Part shown: positions 12,380-24,984 of the stretch, one piece after another
Position numbering within the stretch: the stretch's first letter is position 1
Layout of the letters: each line of letters opens with the position of its first letter
Assembly (NCBI GenBank): GCA_021234155.1
Contig: JAJEKV010000071.1
Span: 2,788,483-2,852,482, forward strand
DNA: 64,000 nucleotides
Direction: 5' to 3'
Source: Isoetes taiwanensis
Lineage: Eukaryota > Streptophyta > Lycopodiopsida > Isoetales > Isoetaceae
Notes under the pieces: generated by a model
Seen by the model: only the letters and a program-made list of their open reading frames with translations
What the model was told of the DNA's origin: nothing
The model's database searches: none
Program-made: the position numbers and the translations under genes

Positions 12380-13450
12380 ATAATCTCATTTTCCTTTTCG
12401 ATTTGTAGTTAACATGAAACATTCATTCGACATCACAGTAAAAATTGCTATTCAAACACCTACTATTGGAAATTAATGTCTGCCATTTTGAATGAGATGA
12501 GCACGTAATCAGAGTCATTCTTTGGAGTAGCCGGATTTGAGTCCCCGTTTCCATTTTGGAGAAGTCGGGCCATGAAACCACGGAAAAACTGAATCTTCAG
12601 AACACATCAAGTCAACCTCGTTCTTTTACGATACTTTCGCAGATTGGTTTCAAAAACCAATGAAAGTTAAAGTCGCACTTTAATCTTGGCCCCGTCAATA
12701 TTACCTGTATGCGTCAAGAACATCGCAAACCCGATTCTGCGCCTTCAAAACCAAATTTCATTTCGCATCGCCATTTCGGCCGCCTATCGAAAGCAGCCTC
12801 GAGCCGCATCCGCCGGTAATCTTCCGACTCGTTAATAGGCTGACCCTGAGATGTCTTTAAAGTGAATCGAGGTCGTGAGGGCGATCAAGGGTAGGAAGCT
12901 TCGGGTGGAAGAGGAATCCCTAAACCCGCTCCTCTCTAAGTTTCAGAGGACGCTTGATCGTAATACACGTAATGTAATACGTAGAACCCTATTCATAAGG
13001 TATTTAATTTGGCTACTTTATCATTACACTGTGAGAGTATTATGCTTGCAATTTAACCTGGAGATATTTCCTCGTCTTCCTTCAGCCATCATGCCTCTGC
13101 AATGAGTTTGAGTTGACATGCTTGCATGAATTTTAAGTATTACCATCACACGTTTCCTCGATTGTCCATTCTCAGAGAACATAATTCCTTGCCCCATTTT
13201 ATTATATATAGAATATAGCCATATACTGGAGATAAAGTACGTTCAATGAGGTTAAATAGTGCGAAATATGATCTATGAAGGGTATGTAGTTGCTTAAAAT
13301 GTGGATGTAAAAGTATTCTAGTTTCAAATTCACGCATAAGTATGGTTAATATTAGATACTAATGTGCCAAGTTTGTACTTTACTTTATGAAATAATGCTT
13401 GCATCTTTGTTTCAACGTGGGTGATTGTGTGTTCATCTTCTTTTTGCGCG
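12380..13450. other. Intergenic, nothing recognised
   Basis: Contains only short frames, such as 12875-13105 on the plus strand. No domains or repeats are identified. Confidence 0.3.
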
Positions 13451-13452
13451 CC

Positions 13453-13965
13453 TTAAGAGGAAGAAACCCCACAATTCTGGTTTAATCTCGCTAGAGCAAG
13501 GGGCGTAATTTTACCCGATGCGTAAAGACCATATGATCTCACCTTAGATGATGAAGGGTCATTCTTATAGCAACCATCGACTTCGCTTCGCCCCGAAGAG
13601 TGAAATGGACGAGGGTGTCGGTGGTACGCGATCTTTCCAAGACAAATGGCAGCCTCGAATTTAACTCTTCTTCTCGAGGAAAAAGGAAGCGTGACAAGAT
13701 GGCCAAACAAGGATCCTAATCTCTGTGAGGAAGAGGATGACACCAACCGCACTGTTCTTGAGATACTACGCAAGGGTAAGAAAGATCTCATCAGACTTAC
13801 TTCATCAGATATTGGTGATAAGTGATAATGCTCATGAAGACAGATGAACGGAGATAGCCAAGTATGGTTGGCCAAATCCAATGTAGCAAGCATGCCAATA
13901 TCTATTTGCCAAGGGGTTACAACAAAAGCGTAGAGGCATGTTCGATAAACCGTATACCAAGTCAC
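13453..13965 (-). other. 170-codon open frame, unknown
   Basis: This is one of the two longest open frames in the window. The start region is rich in Trp, Tyr and His (TWYTVYRTCLYAF near residue 2), and the middle holds a serine-rich patch. No conserved catalytic motif, signal peptide or transmembrane pattern is clear. The plus strand here also has coding-like words, so this may be the antisense of a decayed element. I would not treat it as a gene without expression or homology. Confidence 0.2.
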
Positions 13966-13969
13966 TTCA

Positions 13970-15480
13970 TTTGCGCTAGAAGTTAGGGAATTAGCCGGAC
14001 TTGAAAGCTTTTAAGAGTGGGGGTCCTAGATCTAGTGGAAGGATGTTCAACCGGCAGCTTGTCGGGTTGGCATGGAGGCTTTATTTTGAGAATAAATCGC
14101 GACGGCTGCACCAGAGCGCCGCGAACAAAGTCAATAAATACTCCCAATTGGTCATCCATCGGGTCCTACGAAACTTTACATCCATGCAGTCCCCCACCGC
14201 CCCAACGTCCACTTCATGCCAGCAAGACATGATAAAGATATGCTATGGAGATTAGAGCCTGGGAGTATGATAATTCAGTTGATAAATGCCTGCCGATGCT
14301 ACCTTTGGGATACGATCCCAACAAGCCCGGCCGCGGTGATCTAACTTCCGTGATATATTGTTAACGAAAATACAACCGGTCAACGACGCTAAAGACTCGC
14401 TGAGTGTCGCAACCCCTCAACGCACGTAAACGCAACAAAGCCAAAACACGCTCTCTACAAATCACTCATGCATACAGTAGAGGTGTCGATCTTGGATGCC
14501 AATATTCTCACCCCAGCATTCACTGCAGATTAGCGCAACGCTGAACGAAATGGAAGACATTTCAGCCGCGTAAATTCAACCCAGCTAGGATGTTAGCATT
14601 TTAATATTCACGCCGTACAGCCAACTAAATTGATTAACGCTACGCTCGGTTTCATAAATTGAATTCACGCAGTTTTCAACCAAACTACTCCACGCTATGC
14701 TTTTCGGGGTTCTGAATGTATTCACGCATATTAAATCAACCGCATGAATTGCATTGATTTGAAAACACGCCGGGCGCGGAATTGGTTTGACGGAAAGCAC
14801 GCCGCATGAATTGCATTAGTAACTTTATTCATTTCACGCCAGCGGATTTTCTTTTGATCACTTTATTCACCGCGCTGCTTTGTTTTATGATATCGGCTTC
14901 ACTGTTCGTATTTTACAGGCCTATACTGCGGAAATCAACCGGCGCTTTACCGCCGTAATCGCGGAATGGCTGCCCACGCCCACCGCATGCGGCGGTCAAA
15001 GTCCGGTGCATTCAAGCCGGGCCGGAGCGACTCGCCGCAGCATAATTATACGAGAAGAAGAAAACTTAAGAAAATCAAGAAAAGGTGGTGATGACATTAT
15101 GCAGACTCTTCAAAAGCTCATCTAGCGTGCCGTCCAACGCATCAGATATAAGATTGTGTTTTGTAAGGAGGCGATGGCAAAAGTGAATGAATCGGGACGC
15201 TTTATGCACAGCGAAGCCGCCGATACTATGGGTAGGTGCTCTCGTTGATGTAAGCATCTTTGACTTTGAATGGATGTAGAGATGAGAAAGACTCGGTGGG
15301 CCAGACGCACGAGACCATTTGGGTTTGTGACCGGCTTAAAGAAGGAAGTCTATAAAGAAGAAAGTGCTTTTCACCAAGGATAGGATGCGTCCTTCGCTGA
15401 GCGTCGCGTCTATGTAAAGGATGTATCGCGATAAATGAAGTCGCCGTACCAGGGAGCCGAAGTTACAAAGGTTGGTCGGG
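13970..15480. other. Degraded DNA with many ACGC words
   Basis: No gene is supported. Between about 14390 and 15010 the words ACGC, CACGC and TTCACGC recur in AT-rich sequence. The 12-base word CACGCCGGGCGC near 14765 recurs near 17011. Confidence 0.35.
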
Positions 15481-15483
15481 ATG

Positions 15484-15627
15484 TGGCATTATTCAAATTG
15501 GATTGTCGGACAAATACAAGGTCGCGACGATGACATTATCAAGAAGTGCTTGTATTCGTCAAAGGACTTCCTTAAGAATTGGAAGGCTAAAATACAAAAC
15601 ATAAGGAGATTCCCCACTCTAAGGTAA
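15484..15627 (+). pseudogene. Short coding-like remnant
   Basis: One plus-strand frame is open for close to 50 codons and contains RDDDIIKKCLYSSKDFLKNW followed by KAKIQNIRRFPTLR and a stop at 15625-15627. The Lys/Asp/aromatic mix is coding-like, but I recognise no family. It could be part of a gag-type or unknown element protein. Confidence 0.2.
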
Positions 15628-15629
15628 CG

Positions 15630-18240
15630 TCGAATTGAGAAGAAAAGTGGCCCTCATGGGAAGATTATCGAGAAGACGACGCTGTCCAAGATTCGGGCCC
15701 ATTGGGTAATAAAGGTCTTCTTGCCGTAATCAACTGGCCTTAAAAATATATCACACTCTTATGCTGACGCCAGGGTGGGAGAGAGATACGGGCATGAACC
15801 GCATGATCATAAGTAGCTTTTACTACCAGAGTAGATGGATAATCGAGAGGTTCTTTCACTATTGTTATTGTTCTTTGGGGTTACATTCTATGTACTATCT
15901 GCCGCTTATGATTCGAGTGTTTAAAGTATAGGGAGGGATGCCCAATATATGATGTTAAGGATGTAACGAAGCCGCGAATATCACTACATTTGGCACATGT
16001 GATCTTTATTATGATATTCATGTCACGTATCATATGAACATGACACAAGGCCATGGCGACAATACGAAGCAAGGCATGGGAATGTTTTCCGTATTACGAT
16101 CCGCACTTAAGAACCATATTCTTCATACCACGACGTAACGATGAGTCGAAGAGGATGAGGATCGACCTCCCAAGTGGGGAACGTTACCTGTTACAAACTA
16201 AGGAGAAGGGCTCTCTTAAATAAAATGGGACTACGGTCGCCATTCGGCTTAAGGGCATCTTTTGGTTCAACTGACAACCCCGCCGAGCTTCATGTTGGAG
16301 GGGTTATACGTCTTATATGCCCTTTACAAGCAAGAAGATGTCACCGCTTGTGAGTGATGAGCCGTGCCAAAAGACTTTCTGAACCATTCCTCATGCATGT
16401 GCTTTCAAGCCAAGTCTCCCAAAAGGCCCTTATGGCAACCAAAATCATCGCCAAATCAAAAAAGCCCCGAGACTTGTCCAATTCGAAAAGTGGACGCGTT
16501 TCCGGGTGAGGACCTAGTAACTGGTAGCCATATGAAAGCAAGATGAATGTGATAGTTTTTTAAACCGTCGCCTAAAGTACCGAGGGATGGCGGGCGAATC
16601 CGAATATTTTTGTTCATTATTATGTGATGTAAGCAAATAATAGAGTAGATTCACAGCACACGAACTACCCCCGACAGTGGGAAACCCAAAAATGAAGGCA
16701 ACGGCTGCCTCTATGATTCACACAGTTTGCCAAATCAATAGTAAAACAATGTCACAGAAGGACGCCAGCTTGAACTAATAGAGCCAACAATTCCTAATGC
16801 AAATGAAAAGACCTAAGATATGGGTGGTGATAGAGAATGATTTATGATTCCGGCAATAAATCGAAGATGATAGTATGGCCTTTGAGTTCATTAAAATCGC
16901 GCCACGCTGCGATTTAATTTGTATTGCCTTTGAATTAAATCGCCGCCAAGCTGCAGCTTTTGATTATTTTGTTGTCATCTGAATCAATGCATTTTGATCA
17001 TTTTCAAATCACGCCGGGCGCCGGCTTTGTATTGTTTGTGTTATCGTATCTTGGCCGGACCGATACATGTTTGATGTTTTCACCCATTACGCTTCTAAGA
17101 AGGTTGTGGTAAACACTCCAAACGGAAGTCCTTGGTAAGATTCTTCCTAAAAAATAAAGTGGTTATTTCATCAGACACCGTGAATCAAACACCAAGTGGA
17201 TCTTATCCGGCCAGCCGCTAGCTGGTATTTGGTCATCCATGAACTAAGGAACATCAAGGATACTTTGAGGCACTGGGAAATGCATATAGACATTGTTGAC
17301 CTTTGGGATCGTGAACAAATGTGAAGGTTCACTAATCCTATGATCCAATGCAGCCTATCTTCATCGTAAACACTTGAGTAACACATGATGGACTTAATCC
17401 CCAGACGGTGAATGTATGACGACATAATCATAAAGTGATACATGTTTCTAAATGCTTCTACAATCAAAAACACGTCGTGCCCCTCAATCCACCATCTTTA
17501 CTTCATCCAAAACCTTTATGCATTGCATGATTTTCTCGTGAAGTTTGTGTTCATTATGCACACTTCCATGGGATGACTTGGTAGTGGAAGATTCATACCT
17601 TAATCGATAGAATACCGGACATAACCATCTTTAGCAAAACACGCGGAAAACATGGATTGATCCTTAATGTTTTATATTGGAATATATATGATATTTTTGT
17701 ATGATATTTGTGCTATGTATCGATAATTTCGAAGTCTGAATTGCTCCTCGCGAAATAATGCAATGTGTTATTATCAAACCTATTATCATCTAAATGCTCT
17801 TCAATTTTGGTCTCATTCTATAGTAAATTGTTTTTCCCTCTACTCTGCATATTTCACCGCGATTACGAAACGCGAACGCAACCTCCCCATGCTATTTCGG
17901 TCCCACATCAAAACCTTCCGGCACATCGGCCAACAGCTGCGTCGGGTTTAGATTTCGGTTTCCTCCACATAACCCAACTTCACCGATTTTAATTTGCTGC
18001 TGCACACAAAAGTTTGGTGTTTTAAGCTCTGATATAAAGCATTCAAGATATGCTCGTGATAATTATGCGTAATAGACTTGCCTTTGCTATTCGACACTCC
18101 ATAAACGATCTTCTTTTGAAATTTAACAAATTTTTATCACCCTTTATATCAATCGGTGAGTTGCCAATACTTTTTAATGTTTGACAATCGCTATCGCATA
18201 TACTTGGATTTTTTACGAAGCAGTATGTGAATTACCAATA
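15630..18240. other. Degraded intergenic DNA, nothing recognised
   Basis: Several frames of 60-100 codons (17171-17473 minus is the longest) show no domain. At 16880-17040 there is another local concentration of CGCC and ACGC words. Confidence 0.3.
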
Positions 18241-20104
18241 GTCATATATGAAGGAAGGGAAGAAGGTTTCCTTAGTCCGCGAGGCTAATCGGGTTTGGAC
18301 TCAATCACACCCGCGCCAGCCCGCCGCCACCGACAAAACCCTTACCGAGGGAAAACGCCAGCCAACAAGTCCACGGGTATTGCACAAACACATACACATG
18401 ACCTCGCAGCGCCCGGGGACAGGTGAGTCCTCGCAGAGGATCGAATCGACGGCCGCATCGAGTAGCTTCATGCAAGTGCACTTCGTGTCGCAGTTAGCAG
18501 CAGAACGAAGCAGCTCGGGACTAATTATAGGGCCGACAGCTGAATGTATGCTTATCCAATAACAACCCTACCGGGTAACACCGATAAAGCATGTCTCCGT
18601 GACGCTTCAACCCACCCAATTCGCCTTCGCCGGAAGATGTAGGCCCATGTTCATCGGACGCCGATGATCCCGCACTTCTTCATGGGTAACCGAGAACGCA
18701 GTAGAGTCAGGCCTCGAACTGCAGGGTTTATGTTGTTTGTAGTGGTATGCCATCTTTACCGCTCTGCAGCATGGCGGTGGTCCTGCATTTCCCAGAAACA
18801 AGAGTCCAAGTACCCCTCGCCTATCCCGCCCTACGGGCTCGTGGTGCACCGGATGCACCTATGTGCGCTTTACGCCTCCAGCCTAACAAGCCCCGAAATC
18901 GCTAGCCCACGCGCCACGCCAGAAGCTGGCGCGGAGTCAGCGTCGCCTTGACGCTGGCTTACCTTCGAAATAAAATCAATGTGTCTATCGGCGGGCCGCG
19001 ATGTCAGCAGGGCGCGAATCGCCTTTCAACAAGATCTGATAAGGAACCCGGTGGGCTTCGACCCCGCGCCCCCGCACCGCTGACTCGGCGAAAGTCGTCA
19101 AGTCGCTAAAGACACCATTGAGCCTCTGGGGCACATCAATTTATATGTAAGAATCGCTCATCAAGCAGCTCGGACAAATGTGGGATCAGGGTTCTGGCCA
19201 TATAGCCGCTTCAGGATTATTGTTTTGTATTGCGGCATAACGCTTTTCTTGAATCACACACCAAGGCTAATGGATGTGATCCCAATACGTTGAGAGGGAT
19301 GTAAATTCCAATCTACTGTGTACTTGTAGCCGGTGTACCTCTCACCATTCCGCCCCTTTCGATAAGTGAGAGAGCTCGTGAGGTACGGATGACCGAGGAG
19401 GATGAGACCACCTTAGTCTTGGCCGTTGACATCATATGTCCGTGGTCCGGCACCAGGCATGCCCCCATGCCCTCCCGCGTATGTCCACTCATCCTCGCGA
19501 TAGATGAGCCGCCGAATGACCTGGAGGTGCAAGAGTTGCATGCCACCATCCCACTGGCAAAGAAGCCAAAGCCCAACCCGGGTCAATGCAAAAAGTCCAA
19601 AGAGTGTGGGTGAGAGAGACAACTCTGCCTATAGACCCAATGTCACGGCAAATGACCATCCTTCGTTGCATGGCGCTCCTCGCGGCAGCCTCGCATAACT
19701 GCATAATCGCTTCATAGATTCATAGAGCTCTGACAGTAATCTCGCCCACAATTTTTCCCCGGTACTGTTGAAGTGGTAAAGTCCATTGTGTAGTCAGGTA
19801 CAGTTCCTCCCGACGGTTTCGCGATCTCGACTATAGTCTCCAGTGAAGATGTGATCACGGTTTAATGTCGGGGTTTGGTGTCATTGTGGTGTTTCGATTT
19901 CACGCTTTCGCCTGCTCGTTATCATTGCTTCGAATGATCGCTAAGACAGCCTCGGGCAAAACACCCAACCCAATCTCATGACGGCCTGACAATCAACGGA
20001 CAGCTGCAGGGTCCCCGATGGTGGTTCATGACCGGGGAAAACCTCTTGGCAGCCTGCTGAACAAAGGCAAAGAAGGGACTCCGGCACCATGGGTCACGCC
20101 CCAC

Positions 20105-20170
20105 CCTGGAGTTGAACCCCGGGCCTGCGCAGCCGCCTACAAGTCTGCTTGCCTTCCCATTAGCCAAAGG
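20105..20170 (-). mobile_element. tRNA-derived SINE-like head (RNA polymerase III A and B boxes)
   Basis: On the minus strand the sequence holds an A-box-like TGGCTAATGGG (20156-20166). A perfect B box GGTTCAACTCC (20108-20118) lies 48 bases downstream. Between them is ACTTGTAG, which resembles a tRNA anticodon loop with TGT. The spacing is that of a tRNA gene. The acceptor stem and CCA-end pairing are not intact, so a SINE head or decayed tRNA-Thr-like pseudogene is more likely than a working tRNA. The 3' end of the element is not visible. Confidence 0.4.
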
Positions 20171-20670
20171 CCGCATTCCTTCTATTATCTTTTCAGATTA
20201 CTGGGCCGTGGGGTTGTGTTATGGGGTATTATTATGTCTCTGTTCTCGGGGATTATAGGTTAAGCAGGTGTATCGCCCTATTGCACCGGGCTGCGGATGC
20301 TCTCGACAGGTTGCCTGGTAGAGTACTCGCGCTTAAAGCCTTGGCATTTGTAGGTTTGTAATGAGTTGGTGGTGCCTTTGCCGTAATACTCTGCCTTTAG
20401 AGCTTCTTTGAAGAAGGCGCGCTGGTAATGTCGGTGGCTCAGCTTCACGCGGTGGCCGACCCACGATGAGACGGAGGGCAAGCAGGGTCTTTACACTTCA
20501 GCGATCAAACTATCTCACATGCTGAAGGTTGGCGCCTCTACTGGGCGCGGGGAGGTCTCCTTCAAAGCACTCGGCCGCCTCGCTCGGTGAGCTCAACCAG
20601 CCTGGTCGGTTTGTCGCTTCCGCCGCAGTAGGCCCGCTAGAACTATTCCAGTGGTTTCTCGCGAGCATGT

Positions 20671-20762
20671 CGCAACCCTCCGGCCGGCCACATAGAGTGG
20701 GAGATGATCCAGTGTCACCGCGAACCCTCAGCCAGCCTTTCACATAGAGTGGGAGATGATCT
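20671..20762 (+). repeat. 52-bp tandem duplication
   Basis: The 21-base word starting CACATAGAGTGGGAGATGAT occurs at 20689-20709 and 20741-20761, preceded each time by a related CGC-AACCCTC stretch. This is two imperfect tandem units of about 52 bases. Confidence 0.75.
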
Positions 20763-22106
20763 CGAAATGCCTGCCTCCTCGTTTTCGACGGTTCAGGCTC
20801 GACGCGGAAATGGCCGGACAGTAAAGATTCCGGCAGCTTCATTTATGACATAATCCAATTTACACTAGTTCCCTCATTAGCCGGGTGATTGTCCTGTCAT
20901 AGTAGAGAGCTTATTGTGGTAGGCTATTGCATATGAGTAGGTCAAAGATACCGACATCATGAGTAATTGTTCGGGCCAAGCGTGGTGACTTGATCATGCC
21001 ATTCGAAGTGGCGCAGCTGGCGCAATCGCGCAGCGACGCCATCCGGGCGAAGTCACGATGGCTCTCCGTTTGTTCCCAACCGCATTGAAGCGTCCCCAAG
21101 GAGCATGAGTTCCCGCCTTATTCGGCGAAGCGTCGTGATGTCATCATATAACGGCTATCTAAGTTCATCCCCGGCCCCACCGGTATCGCGGGATAGAAGG
21201 ACCTTCAGATGGGAAAAGTAGCAAGCAGCCTAGAAGAGAGGATTCTCTGCCAGGTGAATGGATAACAAGCAGCTGCCATGTCCGCTCTGGCCTTCCGAGG
21301 GAACCAAATGCCAAGGCTACTCCCAAGAGGGCAGTAACCCACCGCCTCCACGCTCCCGCACAAACTGGCTGAATACTCAAAAAATGCCGGGTACTCCCTC
21401 GGCACAGAGCCCAGCCTCCCGGCCTAGGTGTTCCCATGTCTCGATGAGGAAGATGAGGTCCATGTCCACGTACTATCTAACTGAGGCTATCGCCTTTCCG
21501 GGCCACTCGAAAACCCCGATGCCATGCACTTCACCACCCTGAGGTACAATTCCTATTGAGCGTGTCGTGGAGATGCTTGTGTAGTGGCCATAGAGTGTGG
21601 GACTGTAAAGAAGGAGTGTGACAGTTGGTGGGGCGTGATGGACATAAGGAAAGCGAGGGGTTGAGGGCGATTTTGGCCGAGTGAGCGCACCAGTTGTAGG
21701 GGCGTGATTAAGTGAGGATCAGAGCCGAGGCGCTAGGCAGTGATTTGGTCGGAGCGCAAACCGGCAGCATTTGGCTCCACTCACGGGCCCCTAATCGGCC
21801 AACTCCCCACCACAAGGCTCTCCGCTGCCAGACCGAGTAAGACCTGGGCCACATACGTAGATGTGCCCTTCGCACCCTGCCTCGTCGCAAGATGCCCCTT
21901 CTCGAACAGTTTCCGCGAACTGGAACACTACTCTTACTCTGGGCTGCGGGCTCGGGCGCTGGACTCCCACGCTGTGGTTGGAGCCACGTGAATTCAACAG
22001 TCCTAAACCAGAAACGTTATGGCATGGATTCGGTTTTTCCGCCGGTGGAGATTTCTTCTCTCAGCTTCGGTGTCCTGACCATTGTGTTAGGGAAGGTTCC
22101 GCTGAC

Positions 22107-22411
22107 TGGCGTTACCTGAGTTCACCGGTCCTGGCGGAGGCAGGCGACCGCCTGACTTCCTCACCGGTGGCGACGCTGATGATGGTGCCATTGCATGTAT
22201 CGGTATCGCTTGCCACCAGTTGACCGCCAGGACCCCCATCGACGCTCTTGGTGTGTTGTTGGGCTTGTGGTACCGTGTGTCATGTGTCGTGGCTTTTGTT
22301 CCTTCTCGGAAACGATCGCCTTTTGCAAGATTCTGGTCCTTTTGCCACCGCATGCGCCATTACTGTTCATACCGCCGAGGCCCTTGCCTTGTCGGTGCTA
22401 AATCCACGTGA
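22107..22411 (+). other. 100-codon open stretch without a start, in GC-rich block
   Basis: The frame is open from 22107 to the stop at 22411. It contains GGDADDGAIACIGIACHQL followed by TARTPIDALGVLLG. The mix is coding-like, but GC-rich DNA produces such frames by chance. No family is recognised. Confidence 0.15.
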
Positions 22412-23400
22412 CGGAGCTCCTGCATCGTCCGCGTCAAATCCTTCCTCCGGCTGGCCGCTGCTGCCTTTCGTCAACTCTCGGCGGTGAAACCCCGTGAATC
22501 TTCGTTTTGTAAAGTAGTAGCCTCAACTTTAACCGGAGTATGGTTCGGCGCTGCTGCGTTATGGTATTGACCTTATCGGTTTCGGAGCAAGTGGAAGCCG
22601 AGACGTGCGATTGCAAGTGTTCACAAAAGCCGGCCTTGCCCTCAGTCTTCCTATCTCGCAATGGCCTGCATCCATATATATCGCCGGAAGCCCCAGCATG
22701 TCCGGCAGCACTGCTGGTCTTGTCGTTTTCTTTAGAGTGCACCAAGTGTATGATCGCCCAACGGCAAAGCTCGGGTCTCAAACTCCTCGATCTCGTTGTT
22801 TTGCTATCACCAACCGTCATGGCAACAAGTGGGACGCTGCGCACTCCATTCGCTCGTGCCCGCTAATGCTGCACTGGCCTCAACCCCACCTTCGGGATAT
22901 GCGGCTTAAGATTATGCTACACGGGGTCTTTGGCTCAGTAGCGTGATCTTCTGTTTCGCTGAGCACCTGCTTGTGGTTTCGGTTCCTCGCTTCTTTATGA
23001 GGATGTTCTTCCTTTGCTCCATTGCGCCCGTGACGGGTTGCCTTTAGGGTCCTCTTGGAGTTTTCCGGTACCGGAGGCCGCTGCGCTGCGCCGGCTCTGG
23101 CCCGAGGTGTGGGTAAGCCAGAGTTCAGGAAGCCCACCCGCTAGGGGTGAGTTCGACTGGTCGCTTCGTAAGGACTGGGGTATGGGCACGCCAAGGCTTA
23201 CGAGGCTATGACAGGCTTGTTGTCGCCCGCCAGCGCGTCGCGGGCGTGGTCGTAATGCCAGGCAAGGCCAAGAGGCGAAATTCGTGCCTATTGGCAATGC
23301 CCAGCAAACGCCGGTTCAGCCCTCAACATCATTCTCGCGGCACCCACTCCAGCCGCAGTGGGATCTCGGGCATGTAAATAAAACTGCTCTAATCCAATTT

Positions 23401-24980
23401 GTGACCAAAACCAGGTCCAGCACCTTTAGGCCCTGCCTTGGGGCTGTGAGAGATCAGAACCCCAGAGAGAAAGTTTTAAAGGGGCAACCAAGGGGCTCTC
23501 TATGTATGGGGTCAGAGGCAAGCAGAGCAAAGATTACATATGGAGCTGGTCGCTTGGCAATATTGATTTAGTGCTTGCACTTTCAATCTGACTTTTTATG
23601 TATATGTTCCAAGAGGTTAATTCAAAATACTTTTTTATTGACATTGAAAGTTGTTTAGTTTTAGAATCAGCTTATCTTGTTCTTTGTATGATGGTTCCAT
23701 ATAACGCTATTAGAAGATGCCTCGCTTTTTAGTTTTTAGGCTATTATGGCAGATGCTCTACGCATGTGTCAAGAACGGAAGCGTTTGCATCGTTTTCACA
23801 CACCTCCTGCTGGAAACTCCAAGCATTCATTCGACGAAGCATTTCTGGCGATGAGCATGTCCTTCTTGTTATTATTATTGCCTAAACTACCGGCAAATAT
23901 GTATTTCAACATCGCGCTGAGGTGTGGGTTTGAAGAAGTCAAGCAGGCCGGTGGTGTTTTAACTCAATGTATCGATACTTGTTACCTAAGGATCAGCGAG
24001 GACATCCGTGATGTCAGAAGTCTTTATGATTTGAATACCTCAAGATACCATGCTTTATATGGTAACTATTTGTATTTTGAGATGCCGCTATTACCGGGAT
24101 TTTCCTTATTGTAGATCTCGCCAAGAAGCAATACTTAAGGGTTATGATGAAAGAGGATTTGGGTGTAGTAAAGTAAGATTCCATCCGGTGATGATGCTGA
24201 TTTGTGGCCTCATCCCTTTAAACTGTTGTTTACGCGGAAGTATGTTCTGATTGGTAATGGCTGGTGCTTTTACGCGACCGGTGGATTGCCGCTTATGCGT
24301 AAATTATTGGGGAGTTTGTCATTATTGTTCATGCTAACGGTAATGCGTAAGGAAATCGAAATGAAATGTAAAACTATTCAATGTCCTATATGCATATCAG
24401 CATTCTTACGCCACCATTTTGTTTTTCTCAAGTCATGCGAAATTCTAATAAGTGATTAGTGAAACAATGTAAAAGACTATAATCATTGTAAGAGTGTTTT
24501 CAGCAAGAGAAAGGACCCTACAAATCGAATTCTCAGAGGGCCAAAGTCAAGCGGAAGATGCCATGTTCTTACTTCTGAAAGTCCAATTCAATAAACATAA
24601 AAATACTAGATATTTCTGTATCACCCCAGGCAACAAGTTATGAACAAAATATTGACAAAAACCATTATCCTTCTAGAAGATGGGAGATCATTATTAGGAT
24701 GAGAAACAAGCTTTATATTATGGGATAGACTCATGTAGGATCGGTATAATGGATAGAAAGGACATATCCGGGCCCAAAAATTCCGGCCAGTTCTCCTGTA
24801 TTTCGTAGCATTTCCTCTATTTCTATGAGTCTATCAATGCTCAAGCATATTCCCTCAAGCTTATTAATGATTCTGAGGGACAATTAACTGTACTCTGAAG
24901 TTTGTTTATAGATTCTTCTCAGTGTCTTCATCGTTATTCTAGATAGCCAAAGAATAGGAAGATTCCCACACTTCTCATAT
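23401..24980 (+). other. AT-rich region with a 122-codon open frame at 23746-24114
   Basis: The plus-strand frame at 23746-24114 includes a hydrophobic run of Leu residues near residues 40-50 and then LNTSRYHALYGNYLYFE. A second coding-like stretch in another frame follows at about 24202-24459 (FTRKYVLIGNGWCFYATGG). The two may be pieces of one decayed coding sequence. No domain is recognised. Confidence 0.2.
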
Positions 24981-24984
24981 TCTC

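Larger units (their letters stand above)
18250..23400. other. GC-rich block 1
   Basis: Base composition shifts abruptly to GC-rich and CpG-rich near 18250 and falls back near 23400. Overlapping open frames of 70-136 codons occur on both strands, as expected when stops are rare, and none shows a domain. Two stretches look more coding-like on the plus strand: 19389-19613 (VLAVDIICPWSGTRH) and about 22107-22411. The right edge, near 23380, contains AATAAA and then AT-rich DNA. It may be an inserted repeat of different composition; its identity is unknown. Confidence 0.45.

Noticed and set aside
19036-19066. GGGCTTCGACCCCG, a B-box-like word on the plus strand
   Set aside because: No A box about 45 bases upstream and no cloverleaf.
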